This document shows, piece by piece, positions 26,935 through 36,499 of a DNA stretch of 40,163 nucleotides. The position numbers were made by a program, and so were the translations under genes. Numbering within the stretch: the stretch's first letter is position 1; every line of letters starts with the position of its first letter. Below the pieces are notes generated by a model. The model was not told where the DNA came from, did no database searches, and saw only the letters and a list, made by a program, of their open reading frames with translations. This DNA is from a virus, in IMG/VR virus record IMGVR_UViG_3300025137_000088, positions 1 to 40,163 of that record; one strand, written 5' to 3'.

Positions 26935-29379
26935 ATGGCGACTATAGGCGATTCAATTTTAGGCGCTTTGCAAACGGTGCAGGCTGGTAACCAAAACCGT
27001 TTTGATAACGCTTATAAGAACAGAGTTTTAGATCTAGATAACCGCGAGCTTGCGGAGAAGAGAAGGCAGTTTGACCTTGCAAGCGCAGCAGACGCAAGGA
27101 CTGCATCTTTAGGCGAGAGAGAAGCCACGTTAGCTGAAAGCACCCTTGCGGAAAACAAGCGGCAGTTCGATGCGAATACTAAATTAAACGAACGGAACGC
27201 ATCCAATAACGAAGAGATTACGCGGCAAGCAGGCGTAAAGCTTGACAGCCTTGAAGCAACTGAATACGCAACAAACACTGCAAGACGTTTTTATTCTGGT
27301 GGCTTTTTAAACACAGATGCTACGAACCTTGGGGATGGTTTTTTTGATCGTGACCAAGACGGGCGTTTAAAGAACCGTAACGAAGTCATTGATCTTTTGA
27401 ATCTGAACACAGAAGCGCTGATTTCAGATTTTGGCAACGGACAGTTCAAAGACATGGAAGTTGCTGGATTTGAATATGACAAAGACAAAGGTACTACTAA
27501 GGTGTTGTTGCGTGGACGCGGCACCGATGAAGAAGTAGTACCAGCAACTGCGGGGGCTTCAAACTCTCCTGAAGACCCTGTCATCGAGCTAACAGAAGAT
27601 CAGTTTAGAAACTACACAAGACGCCAATGGTCTGTAGAAGTCGCACCTGAAATCGACTCAACACAGGTAGATCTAAGCGCGGTTCAGCGGGGGAATTTAG
27701 TACAAGCCTCTCGCCTAGCAAAAGTAGAGCAGGACATACAACGCGCTGTGACGGCCAAAGTTGCTCAAGCAGGACAGCCAGCTTTATTACGTCAAGTTAC
27801 TCAAGACCTTGCAGATACCGAAGGTGATCCCCAAGCACGAGCCGCTTTGCTCGACTCGTTAGGTATAGACCCCGCGCAGTTTGACACCCCAACGGAAACA
27901 GTAGATCCAACGCAACAGTACTTAGGCCCAGATAGCCCGATACGCGACCCGCTATCAGATCAGCCGATGGTGGCATCGATGTCAGCAATGGCAGGTGGCC
28001 CCACTATGCTTTTTAAAAATAAAGGCGAGCAGCAGACCGAGTTTCCAAATTTGGTTGCTGAGCTACAGCAGAACTTTAAAGAAAGCGAGGATATGCAGTC
28101 TGGGGAGGGGTTAACGGGTCGTCGTATGACTGGCCAAGAACGCTCTAAACGACAGACTGAACTTGATGCGCGTCGAGCCGAGCTTGTAGAAAACATACCT
28201 AACGAGATAGCCAAACGAAAAGTAGCTCGCGAAGCGTATGCGCAGCAGTTAAATAAACAACGCATTTCGCAGCCGCAAGTCGATAAGGCACTAGCACAGT
28301 ATGACGCTTACATAGCTCAGCTAGAGGGTTACATCCCTGTACAAGAAAAAGCTGCGGTCGATATTGCTGCTGAAATTGGAAAGCTGTCGGAGATGTCCCC
28401 TCAGCAACTAGAACAAGCGATTGCTTCTGGCAGTGTTCCAATTACTGAGGAACAAATTGGCAACATCAGAAAACACTTAACTGATAAACAAGTTCGGAGC
28501 GCGGTAGATTTAGCGCGAGAGCCAATAACGACTCAAATAGCCGCGTTCACTAGCATAGCGGTAACTGCGCAAGATGCTGGCACGCGTCTAAGTGCTATGA
28601 ACAGTCTGACTAATATATTAGATACAGGCTCTGCGACGTTGACTCAGAACCAACAACTTGAAGCTATAGATCGTGCTGAAGGACGGGCGATAGAAAGACA
28701 AACGGCAGCGGATGATCGTACTGACGCGGCTGCGGATCGAGCACAGACTACTAGAGACGAGACCAATGCCGCTGTAAAACCTGTTCGGCAGGCGTTACAA
28801 ACCGCGTTCATACCTACTAAACGCCCAGATATGACCGGCTTGACTGAAAAACAAATGGAAGCCGCTGAAACTTTATACGACGAACGTGCAACTCTGCGCG
28901 AGAAAGTCACAGCGTTGTGGAACGGTGGAGCGGGTCAAGATGCGTTGGCCGGTATGCAGAACACAGCGGCCAGCCAAATGGAACGGCAGGAATTTGGAAA
29001 AGTATTTAACGGGGCCGCAACCGCTTCGATAGCTGCTTTGATTGCCCGTAAACGCAATTCTGAGATCGATTGGGACTGGCAAAGGGTTGGTGAATTTGTT
29101 TTTGGCGAAGACGTTGTTGACACTTTTAGAGATGTTGGCCTTGCCGATGACGAATTATCTACTAGCGAGATACGCACTTCTGACACCAGCTTTCAAAATT
29201 TGGAAGTTGAGAAAGATAAGAACGGCGTGCCAATTATGTATCGAATCAAGAACCCTGATGGCGGGGTATATCGAGGTGGCGTCACCCCACGAGATCTTGT
29301 TCGCGAGTTAGGTAATGACGCTTACTCTGTGTTCCAAGATCAGTTAGCAGCCGCAAATAAAATAGACAGACGGGGATAG
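26935..29379 (+). CDS. Internal virion protein, T7 gp15-like
   Basis: 814 residues, mostly helical with long charged coils: LDNRELAEKRRQFDLASAAD, KVEQDIQRAVTAKVAQAGQP, ARRAELVENIPNEIAKRKVA, RAEGRAIERQTAADDRTDAA. Residues 100-220 form a more globular part (NLGDGFFDRDQDGRL, VLLRGRGTDEEVVP). Size and order (before a roughly 2,000-residue protein) match the T7 gp15/gp16 pair that builds the ejection tunnel across the periplasm. SD TAGGA upstream. Confidence 0.75.
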   Translation: MATIGDSILGALQTVQAGNQNRFDNAYKNRVLDLDNRELAEKRRQFDLASAADARTASLGEREATLAESTLAENKRQFDANTKLNERNASNNEEITRQAGVKLDSLEATEYATNTARRFYSGGFLNTDATNLGDGFFDRDQDGRLKNRNEVIDLLNLNTEALISDFGNGQFKDMEVAGFEYDKDKGTTKVLLRGRGTDEEVVPATAGASNSPEDPVIELTEDQFRNYTRRQWSVEVAPEIDSTQVDLSAVQRGNLVQASRLAKVEQDIQRAVTAKVAQAGQPALLRQVTQDLADTEGDPQARAALLDSLGIDPAQFDTPTETVDPTQQYLGPDSPIRDPLSDQPMVASMSAMAGGPTMLFKNKGEQQTEFPNLVAELQQNFKESEDMQSGEGLTGRRMTGQERSKRQTELDARRAELVENIPNEIAKRKVAREAYAQQLNKQRISQPQVDKALAQYDAYIAQLEGYIPVQEKAAVDIAAEIGKLSEMSPQQLEQAIASGSVPITEEQIGNIRKHLTDKQVRSAVDLAREPITTQIAAFTSIAVTAQDAGTRLSAMNSLTNILDTGSATLTQNQQLEAIDRAEGRAIERQTAADDRTDAAADRAQTTRDETNAAVKPVRQALQTAFIPTKRPDMTGLTEKQMEAAETLYDERATLREKVTALWNGGAGQDALAGMQNTAASQMERQEFGKVFNGAATASIAALIARKRNSEIDWDWQRVGEFVFGEDVVDTFRDVGLADDELSTSEIRTSDTSFQNLEVEKDKNGVPIMYRIKNPDGGVYRGGVTPRDLVRELGNDAYSVFQDQLAAANKIDRRG

Positions 29380-29380
29380 A

Positions 29381-32300
29381 GTGGCTGACCCAGTAGCGGA
29401 CTTTTTAAACGCACAGTACGGAGAAGAAGCAAAGGCAAATCTGCAAAGAGCGCCTACGCCTTTTCAACGGGGCGATTCTGGAAAGTTTACAGACACCCTA
29501 AAGCGCGGTGTCCGTTCTGGCGTCGAGAGCATGTCTGCTGATGTTGATTACTTTCAGGCGCTTGCTGGTACGTTAGTTGGCGCTGATGAATTCGCTGCAG
29601 AAAATATCCGTCAAGCTAGGCGCAATGAAGAGTTGTCATCTAGTCACATGCAAGGGCTTGAGTCTTTCAGTGACTTTATAGATCAGCCTACGGTTGAAGG
29701 CTTTTTTAGCCAAGTAGCGAGCGGCGTCGGTCAACTTGTTCCATCGGCAATTAGCACAGTAGCTGGGGCAGGAGTTGGCGCAGCAACTGCTTTCGCTGGC
29801 AGCGCTGTTCTTTCAAGCTCTGGAAAACTCGCAGCTAAAAATCTTATCCGAGAGTCGTTAGATAAAACGGCGAGGGGATTAGCAGATGTTGATGATAGGG
29901 AGATCGCGCAAAGCGCTTTTCAACTCTATAGAGAGGAAGCCCGAAAGGCGGCTTTAAAGGGAGCCGGTGAAGCGGCGGGCAGAGGCGCTTTAGTTGGCGC
30001 GGGTGCGTCAGAGTACGTGCCATTAGCAGGGGGGAATCTCAGCGAATCTTTGGAGTCTGGCAGAGAGCTAGATCCACTTGAGGCTATCCGTGCGGGTCTA
30101 ATTGCAGCGCCTCAAGCAGCAATTGGTGTAGGTGGCGAAGTAGCGTTGCTCAAACTGGTCGGGGATAAGGCAAAAAAATTATCGACTGGGAAATCGTCGG
30201 TTATGGGGCGGTTAGCCACTGACATAACTGAGGGCTTCCTCCGTGGCGGTGCAATTGAAGCCGGTACAGAAGTTGCTCAAGAAGGTATATCTGTAGCAAA
30301 TCGTTCCTTGATGGACGAGAACTTCACCGCTCAAGACGCTCAGATGAGATTGGGGCAAGCAGCCTTTGCCGCCTTCTTTGGTGGTGGCGCGGCGGGTAGT
30401 GCAGCAGCAGGTATCGGGGGTGCAGCTAGGGAAGTTATTAATTCGCCTGAAACTTTAAACGGTGTGATGGATAAAGCCCGTGGATTTTTGGATCAAGGCA
30501 GAGAACAGCAGGTAGATGAACAAAGCACTTTAGAACAGATTGGTGAGCCTGCCGCCGAATTTACAGATCAAGAACCGCAAGCTGATGTAAACGCGCAACT
30601 TGAAGCAATGCTTGATCCAAAAAGAGCTAAGTTCGCAGTATGGATAGAAGGCTCAGAACCAGCTTTGAATGTTTCTGGCAGTGGCAAGATAAACGCAAAC
30701 TTAGAGATCAACGGCCAGAAAGTTGCAGGGGCGTTTATTCCAGGTCGAGGTACCATAATTTCCCCGTATGCCGATGTAGTTGACGGTGTAATAAAAGGCG
30801 GGGCGTCAGATCTAGTGCTCGCTAGCGCATTAGGTTACGGCTCTCCAAAACCCGCAGAGGGTGCTGATCGTGTAGTGCAAGTCCTTACCTCTGATGGTCG
30901 CGTTATCTCTGAAGAAGCCGTAAACGAAGATACTTTGCCTGCGGCTGTTACTGCTGCTCAAGGAATTATCAATCCTGAGAAGGGCGACACATTCAAAATC
31001 CTAGATGTCAAAGATGCGCTTCGTGCTAGAAAACAGCGTCTCGCTGAGGAACAAGAACCAGTTGTCCGAAACTTGGATTTGCCTGACGAAGTGATAGATG
31101 CTTTTGAAGGTACAGATCTAAGTGATCCGTCATTTAATATTGATGAATTAGACACATATCGAACTAACGATTACAAACCAAGAACTCGAAATAAAGAAGG
31201 CGTGTTCCCTATTTTTCGGGGTACGAAAGCTTTGAGACGGCGTTTTGATGAATTATTTCCAGAAGGATTTGCCACAACCATAACAGATGTTTTTTCTGAA
31301 AGTTCAACGACGCTATCAAGATCTGCTAAGCAAAAAGCCCGTAATCAATTTCAGCAGGAAGTTGGAGACCCTAGTGACCCAGTGGTCAGGGCCGCAATGG
31401 CAGAAGCAATAAGTGATGCTGCTCAAGCAGATATATCTGACACCGCGAAAAAAATAAGAGCGTTTCTAGCAACTTTCTCTGCAGCTAACAGTCGTTGGGG
31501 TACAGATTTTTATGGGGGTATGTCCGACGCCGCTATTCAAAAAGCTATTGAGCTTGCAGAAGCGAACGTAGAAGTTGAAATTATCCCGCCGAATAAACAG
31601 GTCGCTGGCACACAATCAGCTAGCAATGGCGCTTACACTATAAATGCCCGAAATTTTGAAAACGAAGTTTTTACAACTCGCGCCCTAAAGGACGGTGAGC
31701 AAGTTATACAGCGGGTTCTGTTACCAGAGTTTCTGCGTAACGAGGTAACTCAGGCATCACAACTGCCAGAGCAGTATCGTAACGTAACTGTGGTTCGTCC
31801 AGATGGAAAAAGAACTTCTGTCAGCTTGGTATCGTTGGCGAATGCGGGTAGGCGTATTGATCAGGTTCGGAACCCTGAAGGCGTACAGACTGCTGGTACC
31901 GGACTTCTTGCGATGGTGGGTGAACTGATAGCAAACGGCTATGAGGTCACAATAGAAGATCAAAACCTAACGCAAGATTCGCCATTAGGTGTAACCAATA
32001 TACCAGCGGATTTACAGGCTCTTCGCGATGAAGATGCGCAGAGCGGCTCTGCTACCACTGGTGCAACTGACGAGCGCACTTTACTTGATGCGGTTATGCG
32101 AGCGGCTGCAGAACCGACTGTAAGCAATATGCTTAGGATAGGTGACTTTGCTGGTACGACGGCTGGCTTTCAAGATGGATCACCAATTACGATCCGAGAG
32201 TTACTTCAACAAGTTACGCCTGAGATAACTACGACTGTTCCAAACGAACGAGAAACTAGAAGCCCTGTGTTTCCTGCGCCATCGACAGGTAAAAGAGCCA

Positions 32301-35300
32301 ATTCTCGCATTATAGATTACCCCGACACTCAGGCTGAGTTCCCAGAATCAGGCGTTGTTCAGGTTAGAAACCGAGCGCAAAGAGTTGGCGGCGCACCGAC
32401 CAACGAGACTATTACCGATGCAGGTGGTGCGAACCAAGGTTTTGACACCGCCGAGGGAGAGGGCGACAGAGCTTCAGGTGAGATACAGGCTTTTAGTCGC
32501 GAGACAGGCAGTGCCTTAATAGATGACGTAGCAGCGCCAACTCATCGCTATTCGACATTTTCATCACGGCGAAAAGCTACAGTTAACGCGCCGTTGTCAG
32601 ATTCAAAGAATCGCCGTGACACTCCTGCTTTAGTAATTAATGTTTTAAACGCTGCTGTTGCAAAACTGGGTATGAAACGACCTACAGATCTGTTTCTTGC
32701 GTCGCAACTATCTGGCCTGTCCCGCCCTCAAATGTTAGAGAAGCTGAACCTGCAAATAGCTGATCCTTTAGTAGCACTAAGAATTTTTGATCATTTTGTC
32801 GCGTTGATGGAGTCTGAGTCCGGTCTAGGCCGCATGATTGGTTTTGCTGACGCTAATTTTATCTTAGTGAACGATCTAAAGACTTCTAATAATTTAGAAA
32901 CCGCGTTAGTCGCAGCACATGAGTTAGGCCACGCGTTTTTTAGAGAAGAAATTGACAGTCTGTCTGACAAACCTATTTTTAAAAGGTTGTGGGCAGCTTA
33001 CCAAACGTCACTAAAAGATCCTGCGGTTAACGAAGTTTACAGTGGGCCATTAGGTTTTGAAGAGTGGTACGCGGATCAAATAGGTGCGTGGTCTTTTGGG
33101 GAGTACCGTAACCAAAAAGCATCAAACTTGGTGGACAGTTACTTCAAAAAGCTCGTGACCAAGTTGCGCGAAATGTTCAAAGGCGTTCGCGCTTCGTTAC
33201 AACGACGTATGGGTAAAGTGGATGTTACTTTTGAAAGCTATATGCAAGGCGCTGTTCGATCTAGTCTGACCAATAATAGTGCAAACCAACAAACGGCTTC
33301 CCGTGCGGCAAGCTCGGCAGGCGGCGTTATTACGCAAGCGCATGTTCGTAACTTGGATGCACTTGCTGAGATCGATGGCTTGAGGGGTACGACATTAGCG
33401 AATCAAATCAGAGAGATAGTTTCGGGGTTGCGTAATAACCCAGCAATGAATCCAATACGAAAGTTTTTCTATACTGCTGATTCTTATCTTCGATCTATCG
33501 CAAATGACGACATAGCTAATATGTTTTACCGCGAGGCTCAAAAAGAAGGTTCTGGCGGTAGCATCGGGATGTTGAAAAGACGCGAACGTGCTTTGAAACG
33601 ACTACGGAAAAAGTTTCAAGATGAAGTAGGCGATTTGAATGATGCATCCGTCAGAAGCGCTGTTGAAAGGGCAGCGACCGATGACGTTGATTCTGCCCTT
33701 GATGCAGAGGCCTTAAACGTCAGGCAGTTTTTGCGTGGGGTGTACAGTTCTTACATTATTCCAGCGCAACGCAACTTTTCTGAAGGTAACGGTGATTTAC
33801 GTATAGATTTTGCTGCGGACTATTTCCCTGTAGTTCACAACTTGTTGGCGGTTTCAGAGAACTCCGATGCTTATTTAGAGTTGCTTCAGGAGTACAACCC
33901 TGATGTTGACGAGAAGGTTTTGGTGAGCGCAGTCGAAAAGATGACGGCTTATCAAAACGCTGTTAACAATCAAGATTTAACAGCACCTACTTTAGACCCC
34001 GCTTCTAACATACAAGAATCTAGGGTGCTTACTGCGAACATACCTATTACGGTGCTTCAAGAAGAAGGTTTTCTGGTAGACCCTTCAGATGCTCTTCAGC
34101 TGTACTTGAGTCAGTTAACAAAACGAGTCGAGTGGAATAGAGCAACCCGCGACGAAAAAGGTAATGATATTTTAGGCCCACAGTTAGAGCAGCTAGGCCC
34201 TAAACAAAGGAAAGATGCACAAGACGTTATCAATGCTTATTTAGGCTATGGTAATCAATCAATGAGTCCGCATTGGCGAAAGATTCAAAGTTACGTTGCC
34301 GCCGCAAACTACACCCTGTTGTTGCCTTTAGCGGTCATTGGATCTTTGCCAGAATTAGCAGGGCCAATTATTAACTCAAAAGAATTTAGCGCATTAGAAT
34401 ATTCGTTTAGAACGATGAAAGAGTCTTTGACTCGATCTGAGATAAAAGAATTAGCTGAAGACATTGGTGTGGTATCCAATGACGCACTGGCTAACGGGTA
34501 TATTACCGTAGCCGAGCAAGAACATTTAGATCCAGGCGCTCGTAGATGGACAGACACGTTCTTTAGAGTGACGTTTTTAGAGCAATATACAAACTTCACA
34601 CGTACTTGGGCCACGGGTATGGGCGTGCAGTTTCTTATTCGGCACGCAGAGAACCGATCAAACAATCCCAATTCGGCACGGTATTTAGAAGATTTAGGTG
34701 TCTCTCCTGCAGATGTTCGTGCGTGGGTAGCTGACCGTGACATAACCACGGAATCTGGCAAGCGAGTAAGCGACGCGCTCTACAAGTTTGTCGAAAGCTC
34801 TATTCTTAGACCGAATGCAGCCGAGCGCCCTATATGGGCGTCAGATCCGCGCTTTATGTTGATATGGCAATTGAAATCATACTTCTATGCGTTTCACAAA
34901 GTAATTACTTCAGGGGTTTTAAACGAACTAGAAGCCCGTAATCGGACTGCTAGCGGTAGCGAGCAAAAAGTAAAAAATGGCATGGCATTGTTAGGACTGG
35001 CAGCAGTCGCAACTATGCCTCTTGCAATGATGGGGATGGAGTTACGCGAGTATATAAAAGATGCTACCGCTGAAACTTTGACTTTGGGATTTAACGAAAA
35101 GAATTTTTATCGCACCGACAATATGTCTTGGGGTAATTATCTATCTACCGCACTTGAGAAGACTGGCGTGTACGGGCCTTTAGGCATTGTCTTGATGGCT
35201 AAGCAGAGTTCTGAGTGGGGGCAAGGGGGTGTTGCTACTTTATTGGGGCCAACCGCAGAAACCGTTGAACAGTTTATGCAGGACGGTTTTCAGGTTATCC

Positions 35301-35338
35301 CAGATCGATTGCTGCCTGTTTATAGTTATTTGTATTAG
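29381..35338 (+). CDS. Giant internal virion/ejection protein with zinc-peptidase motif
   Basis: 1,985 residues from the GTG at 29381, one nucleotide after the previous stop. Residues 100-145 and 280-350 are Ala/Gly-rich hydrophobic segments (TVAGAGVGAATAFAGSAVLS; GQAAFAAFFGGGAAGSAAAG) that could insert in membranes. About 1,178-1,185 reads AAHELGHAFFREE, an HExxH zinc-peptidase site (His1180, Glu1181, His1184), with FEEWYADQIGAW about 45 residues later supplying a plausible third ligand. The end (WQLKSYFYAFHKVITSGVLN...YLY) resembles C termini of polyvalent ejected phage proteins. Expected role: ejected with DNA, forms a channel, and perhaps cleaves a host protein or opens the envelope. Confidence 0.8.
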   Translation: MADPVADFLNAQYGEEAKANLQRAPTPFQRGDSGKFTDTLKRGVRSGVESMSADVDYFQALAGTLVGADEFAAENIRQARRNEELSSSHMQGLESFSDFIDQPTVEGFFSQVASGVGQLVPSAISTVAGAGVGAATAFAGSAVLSSSGKLAAKNLIRESLDKTARGLADVDDREIAQSAFQLYREEARKAALKGAGEAAGRGALVGAGASEYVPLAGGNLSESLESGRELDPLEAIRAGLIAAPQAAIGVGGEVALLKLVGDKAKKLSTGKSSVMGRLATDITEGFLRGGAIEAGTEVAQEGISVANRSLMDENFTAQDAQMRLGQAAFAAFFGGGAAGSAAAGIGGAAREVINSPETLNGVMDKARGFLDQGREQQVDEQSTLEQIGEPAAEFTDQEPQADVNAQLEAMLDPKRAKFAVWIEGSEPALNVSGSGKINANLEINGQKVAGAFIPGRGTIISPYADVVDGVIKGGASDLVLASALGYGSPKPAEGADRVVQVLTSDGRVISEEAVNEDTLPAAVTAAQGIINPEKGDTFKILDVKDALRARKQRLAEEQEPVVRNLDLPDEVIDAFEGTDLSDPSFNIDELDTYRTNDYKPRTRNKEGVFPIFRGTKALRRRFDELFPEGFATTITDVFSESSTTLSRSAKQKARNQFQQEVGDPSDPVVRAAMAEAISDAAQADISDTAKKIRAFLATFSAANSRWGTDFYGGMSDAAIQKAIELAEANVEVEIIPPNKQVAGTQSASNGAYTINARNFENEVFTTRALKDGEQVIQRVLLPEFLRNEVTQASQLPEQYRNVTVVRPDGKRTSVSLVSLANAGRRIDQVRNPEGVQTAGTGLLAMVGELIANGYEVTIEDQNLTQDSPLGVTNIPADLQALRDEDAQSGSATTGATDERTLLDAVMRAAAEPTVSNMLRIGDFAGTTAGFQDGSPITIRELLQQVTPEITTTVPNERETRSPVFPAPSTGKRANSRIIDYPDTQAEFPESGVVQVRNRAQRVGGAPTNETITDAGGANQGFDTAEGEGDRASGEIQAFSRETGSALIDDVAAPTHRYSTFSSRRKATVNAPLSDSKNRRDTPALVINVLNAAVAKLGMKRPTDLFLASQLSGLSRPQMLEKLNLQIADPLVALRIFDHFVALMESESGLGRMIGFADANFILVNDLKTSNNLETALVAAHELGHAFFREEIDSLSDKPIFKRLWAAYQTSLKDPAVNEVYSGPLGFEEWYADQIGAWSFGEYRNQKASNLVDSYFKKLVTKLREMFKGVRASLQRRMGKVDVTFESYMQGAVRSSLTNNSANQQTASRAASSAGGVITQAHVRNLDALAEIDGLRGTTLANQIREIVSGLRNNPAMNPIRKFFYTADSYLRSIANDDIANMFYREAQKEGSGGSIGMLKRRERALKRLRKKFQDEVGDLNDASVRSAVERAATDDVDSALDAEALNVRQFLRGVYSSYIIPAQRNFSEGNGDLRIDFAADYFPVVHNLLAVSENSDAYLELLQEYNPDVDEKVLVSAVEKMTAYQNAVNNQDLTAPTLDPASNIQESRVLTANIPITVLQEEGFLVDPSDALQLYLSQLTKRVEWNRATRDEKGNDILGPQLEQLGPKQRKDAQDVINAYLGYGNQSMSPHWRKIQSYVAAANYTLLLPLAVIGSLPELAGPIINSKEFSALEYSFRTMKESLTRSEIKELAEDIGVVSNDALANGYITVAEQEHLDPGARRWTDTFFRVTFLEQYTNFTRTWATGMGVQFLIRHAENRSNNPNSARYLEDLGVSPADVRAWVADRDITTESGKRVSDALYKFVESSILRPNAAERPIWASDPRFMLIWQLKSYFYAFHKVITSGVLNELEARNRTASGSEQKVKNGMALLGLAAVATMPLAMMGMELREYIKDATAETLTLGFNEKNFYRTDNMSWGNYLSTALEKTGVYGPLGIVLMAKQSSEWGQGGVATLLGPTAETVEQFMQDGFQVIPDRLLPVYSYLY

Positions 35339-35346
35339 GTGCCAGA

Positions 35347-35730
35347 GTGAACATATTAAGTAGCTTAGTCGCCCCAGTATCAGGGCTGTTAGACAAGGTA
35401 ATCGAGGACAAAGATCAGCGTAATGCTTTGGCCCACGAGATCGCCACAATGTCCGAAAAACATTCCCAAGAAGCACTTAAGGGGCAGCTAGAGATCAACA
35501 AGGTCGAGGCGGCGCACCACAGTATATTTGTTAGCGGATGGAGACCCTCAATCGGTTGGTGCTGTAGTCTGGGTCTTCTTTATCATGTATTGATTGCACC
35601 CATCGCAGGCATATGGGTAGAAGTTCCAGAAATAGATCCGTCGCTTTTGATGACTACTATGACTGGGATGCTTGGGTTAGTAGCAAGCAGATCGTATGAA
35701 AAGACTAAAGGTGTAAGCAGAGAGAAATGA
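35347..35730 (+). CDS. Holin, three-TM (Holin_3TMs) type
   Basis: 127 residues from the GTG at 35347. The N-terminal amphipathic helix (MNILSSLVAPVSGLLDKVI), a soluble helix (AHEIATMSEKHSQEALKGQL), the signature HHSIFVSGWRPSIGWCCSLG (57-76), and hydrophobic helices at about 68-90 and 99-114. The SIFVxGWRPxIGW motif marks this holin family. It makes holes in the inner membrane at lysis. ATGA overlap with the endolysin gene confirms a lysis cassette. Confidence 0.88.
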   Translation: MNILSSLVAPVSGLLDKVIEDKDQRNALAHEIATMSEKHSQEALKGQLEINKVEAAHHSIFVSGWRPSIGWCCSLGLLYHVLIAPIAGIWVEVPEIDPSLLMTTMTGMLGLVASRSYEKTKGVSREK

Positions 35731-36077
35731 GCGAGTACAAGTACTTCAAAACTGACGACTTCGATTGCCAAGAAACGGGCGAAAATCAAATGGTGCCTGA
35801 ATTTATCCACAGGCTGGATGAATTACGCGAAGCGTGCGGCTTTCCGTTCTATATAACTTCTGGTTACAGATCGCCTAGTCACAGCATCGAGTCGGCAAAA
35901 GAAAAGCCAGGGAAGCACGCACATGGCATAGCTGCTGACGTAAAAGTATCTGGCGGCGCTCAACGGCGGGACATTGTAAAGAAGGCCATGATTCTAGGTT
36001 TTGGCGGTGTCGGCGTGGCGAATGGTTTTGTCCATGTGGACATACGGGAAACAACCCCTGTTCTTTGGGTGTACTAA
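35727..36077 (+). CDS. Endolysin, M15-type peptidase
   Basis: 116 residues. Zinc peptidase M15 motifs: ITSGYRSPSHS (43-53), HAHGIAADV (64-72) with His66 and Asp71 as ligands, and FVHVDIR (101-107) with His103 as the third ligand. It cleaves the peptide stems of peptidoglycan. It is a single catalytic domain without a cell-wall-binding module or signal peptide, so release depends on the holin immediately upstream (4-nt overlap). Confidence 0.92.
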   Translation: MSEYKYFKTDDFDCQETGENQMVPEFIHRLDELREACGFPFYITSGYRSPSHSIESAKEKPGKHAHGIAADVKVSGGAQRRDIVKKAMILGFGGVGVANGFVHVDIRETTPVLWVY

Positions 36078-36084
36078 TAGTACT
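36070..36084 (+). promoter_or_regulatory. Copy F of the AGTAC element
   Basis: TGTAC-TAATA-GTACT overlaps the endolysin stop codon and lies 37 nt before the next start. The inner arms GTAC/GTAC are perfect and the outer base differs. A weaker member of the set. Confidence 0.4.
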
Positions 36085-36121
36085 AGCACTAATATAATTC
36101 AGAATCAAATAGGGTTACACA

Positions 36122-36499
36122 ATGGCTTATTCTGACACTTTGAACTACGTCGTAGGGGATACGCTACCGGCGCTTGACCTTACACTTAGGGATAAAAATA
36201 CAGCGGCATCAGGGCTTTCCCTAGACTCTGATAACCCAAATACTTGGGCACCCATCGACATCAGCGGTGCCACCGTTAAGCTACGCCTACGCGAGTTAGG
36301 TAGCACAACAATTGTTGATACGCGTACTTGCTCTATCGTAGGCAGTGGTTCTACAGGCCAATGCACAACTATTTTCGCTACGAACTCCTTTAGTACCGCA
36401 GGTACTTATGAGGGTGAGATTGAGATAACTCATTCCAGCGGCAACATACAGTCAGTCAACGATCTAATTAAATTCAAAGTCAGAGATTCGTTCGACTAA
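36122..36499 (+). CDS. Structural beta-sandwich protein of the tail region
   Basis: 125 residues: VVGDTLPALDLTLRDKNTAA, then WAPIDISGATVKLRLRELGS, a Cys pair (TCSIVGSGSTGQCTTIF) and TAGTYEGEIEITHSSGNIQS. The pattern (GDTLPxLxxTLxD...DISGATVxLRLR) is that of phage BppU/baseplate-like N-terminal domains. Probably a tail or fibre-attachment protein. SD AGGG upstream; overlaps the next start by one nucleotide. Confidence 0.7.
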   Translation: MAYSDTLNYVVGDTLPALDLTLRDKNTAASGLSLDSDNPNTWAPIDISGATVKLRLRELGSTTIVDTRTCSIVGSGSTGQCTTIFATNSFSTAGTYEGEIEITHSSGNIQSVNDLIKFKVRDSFD

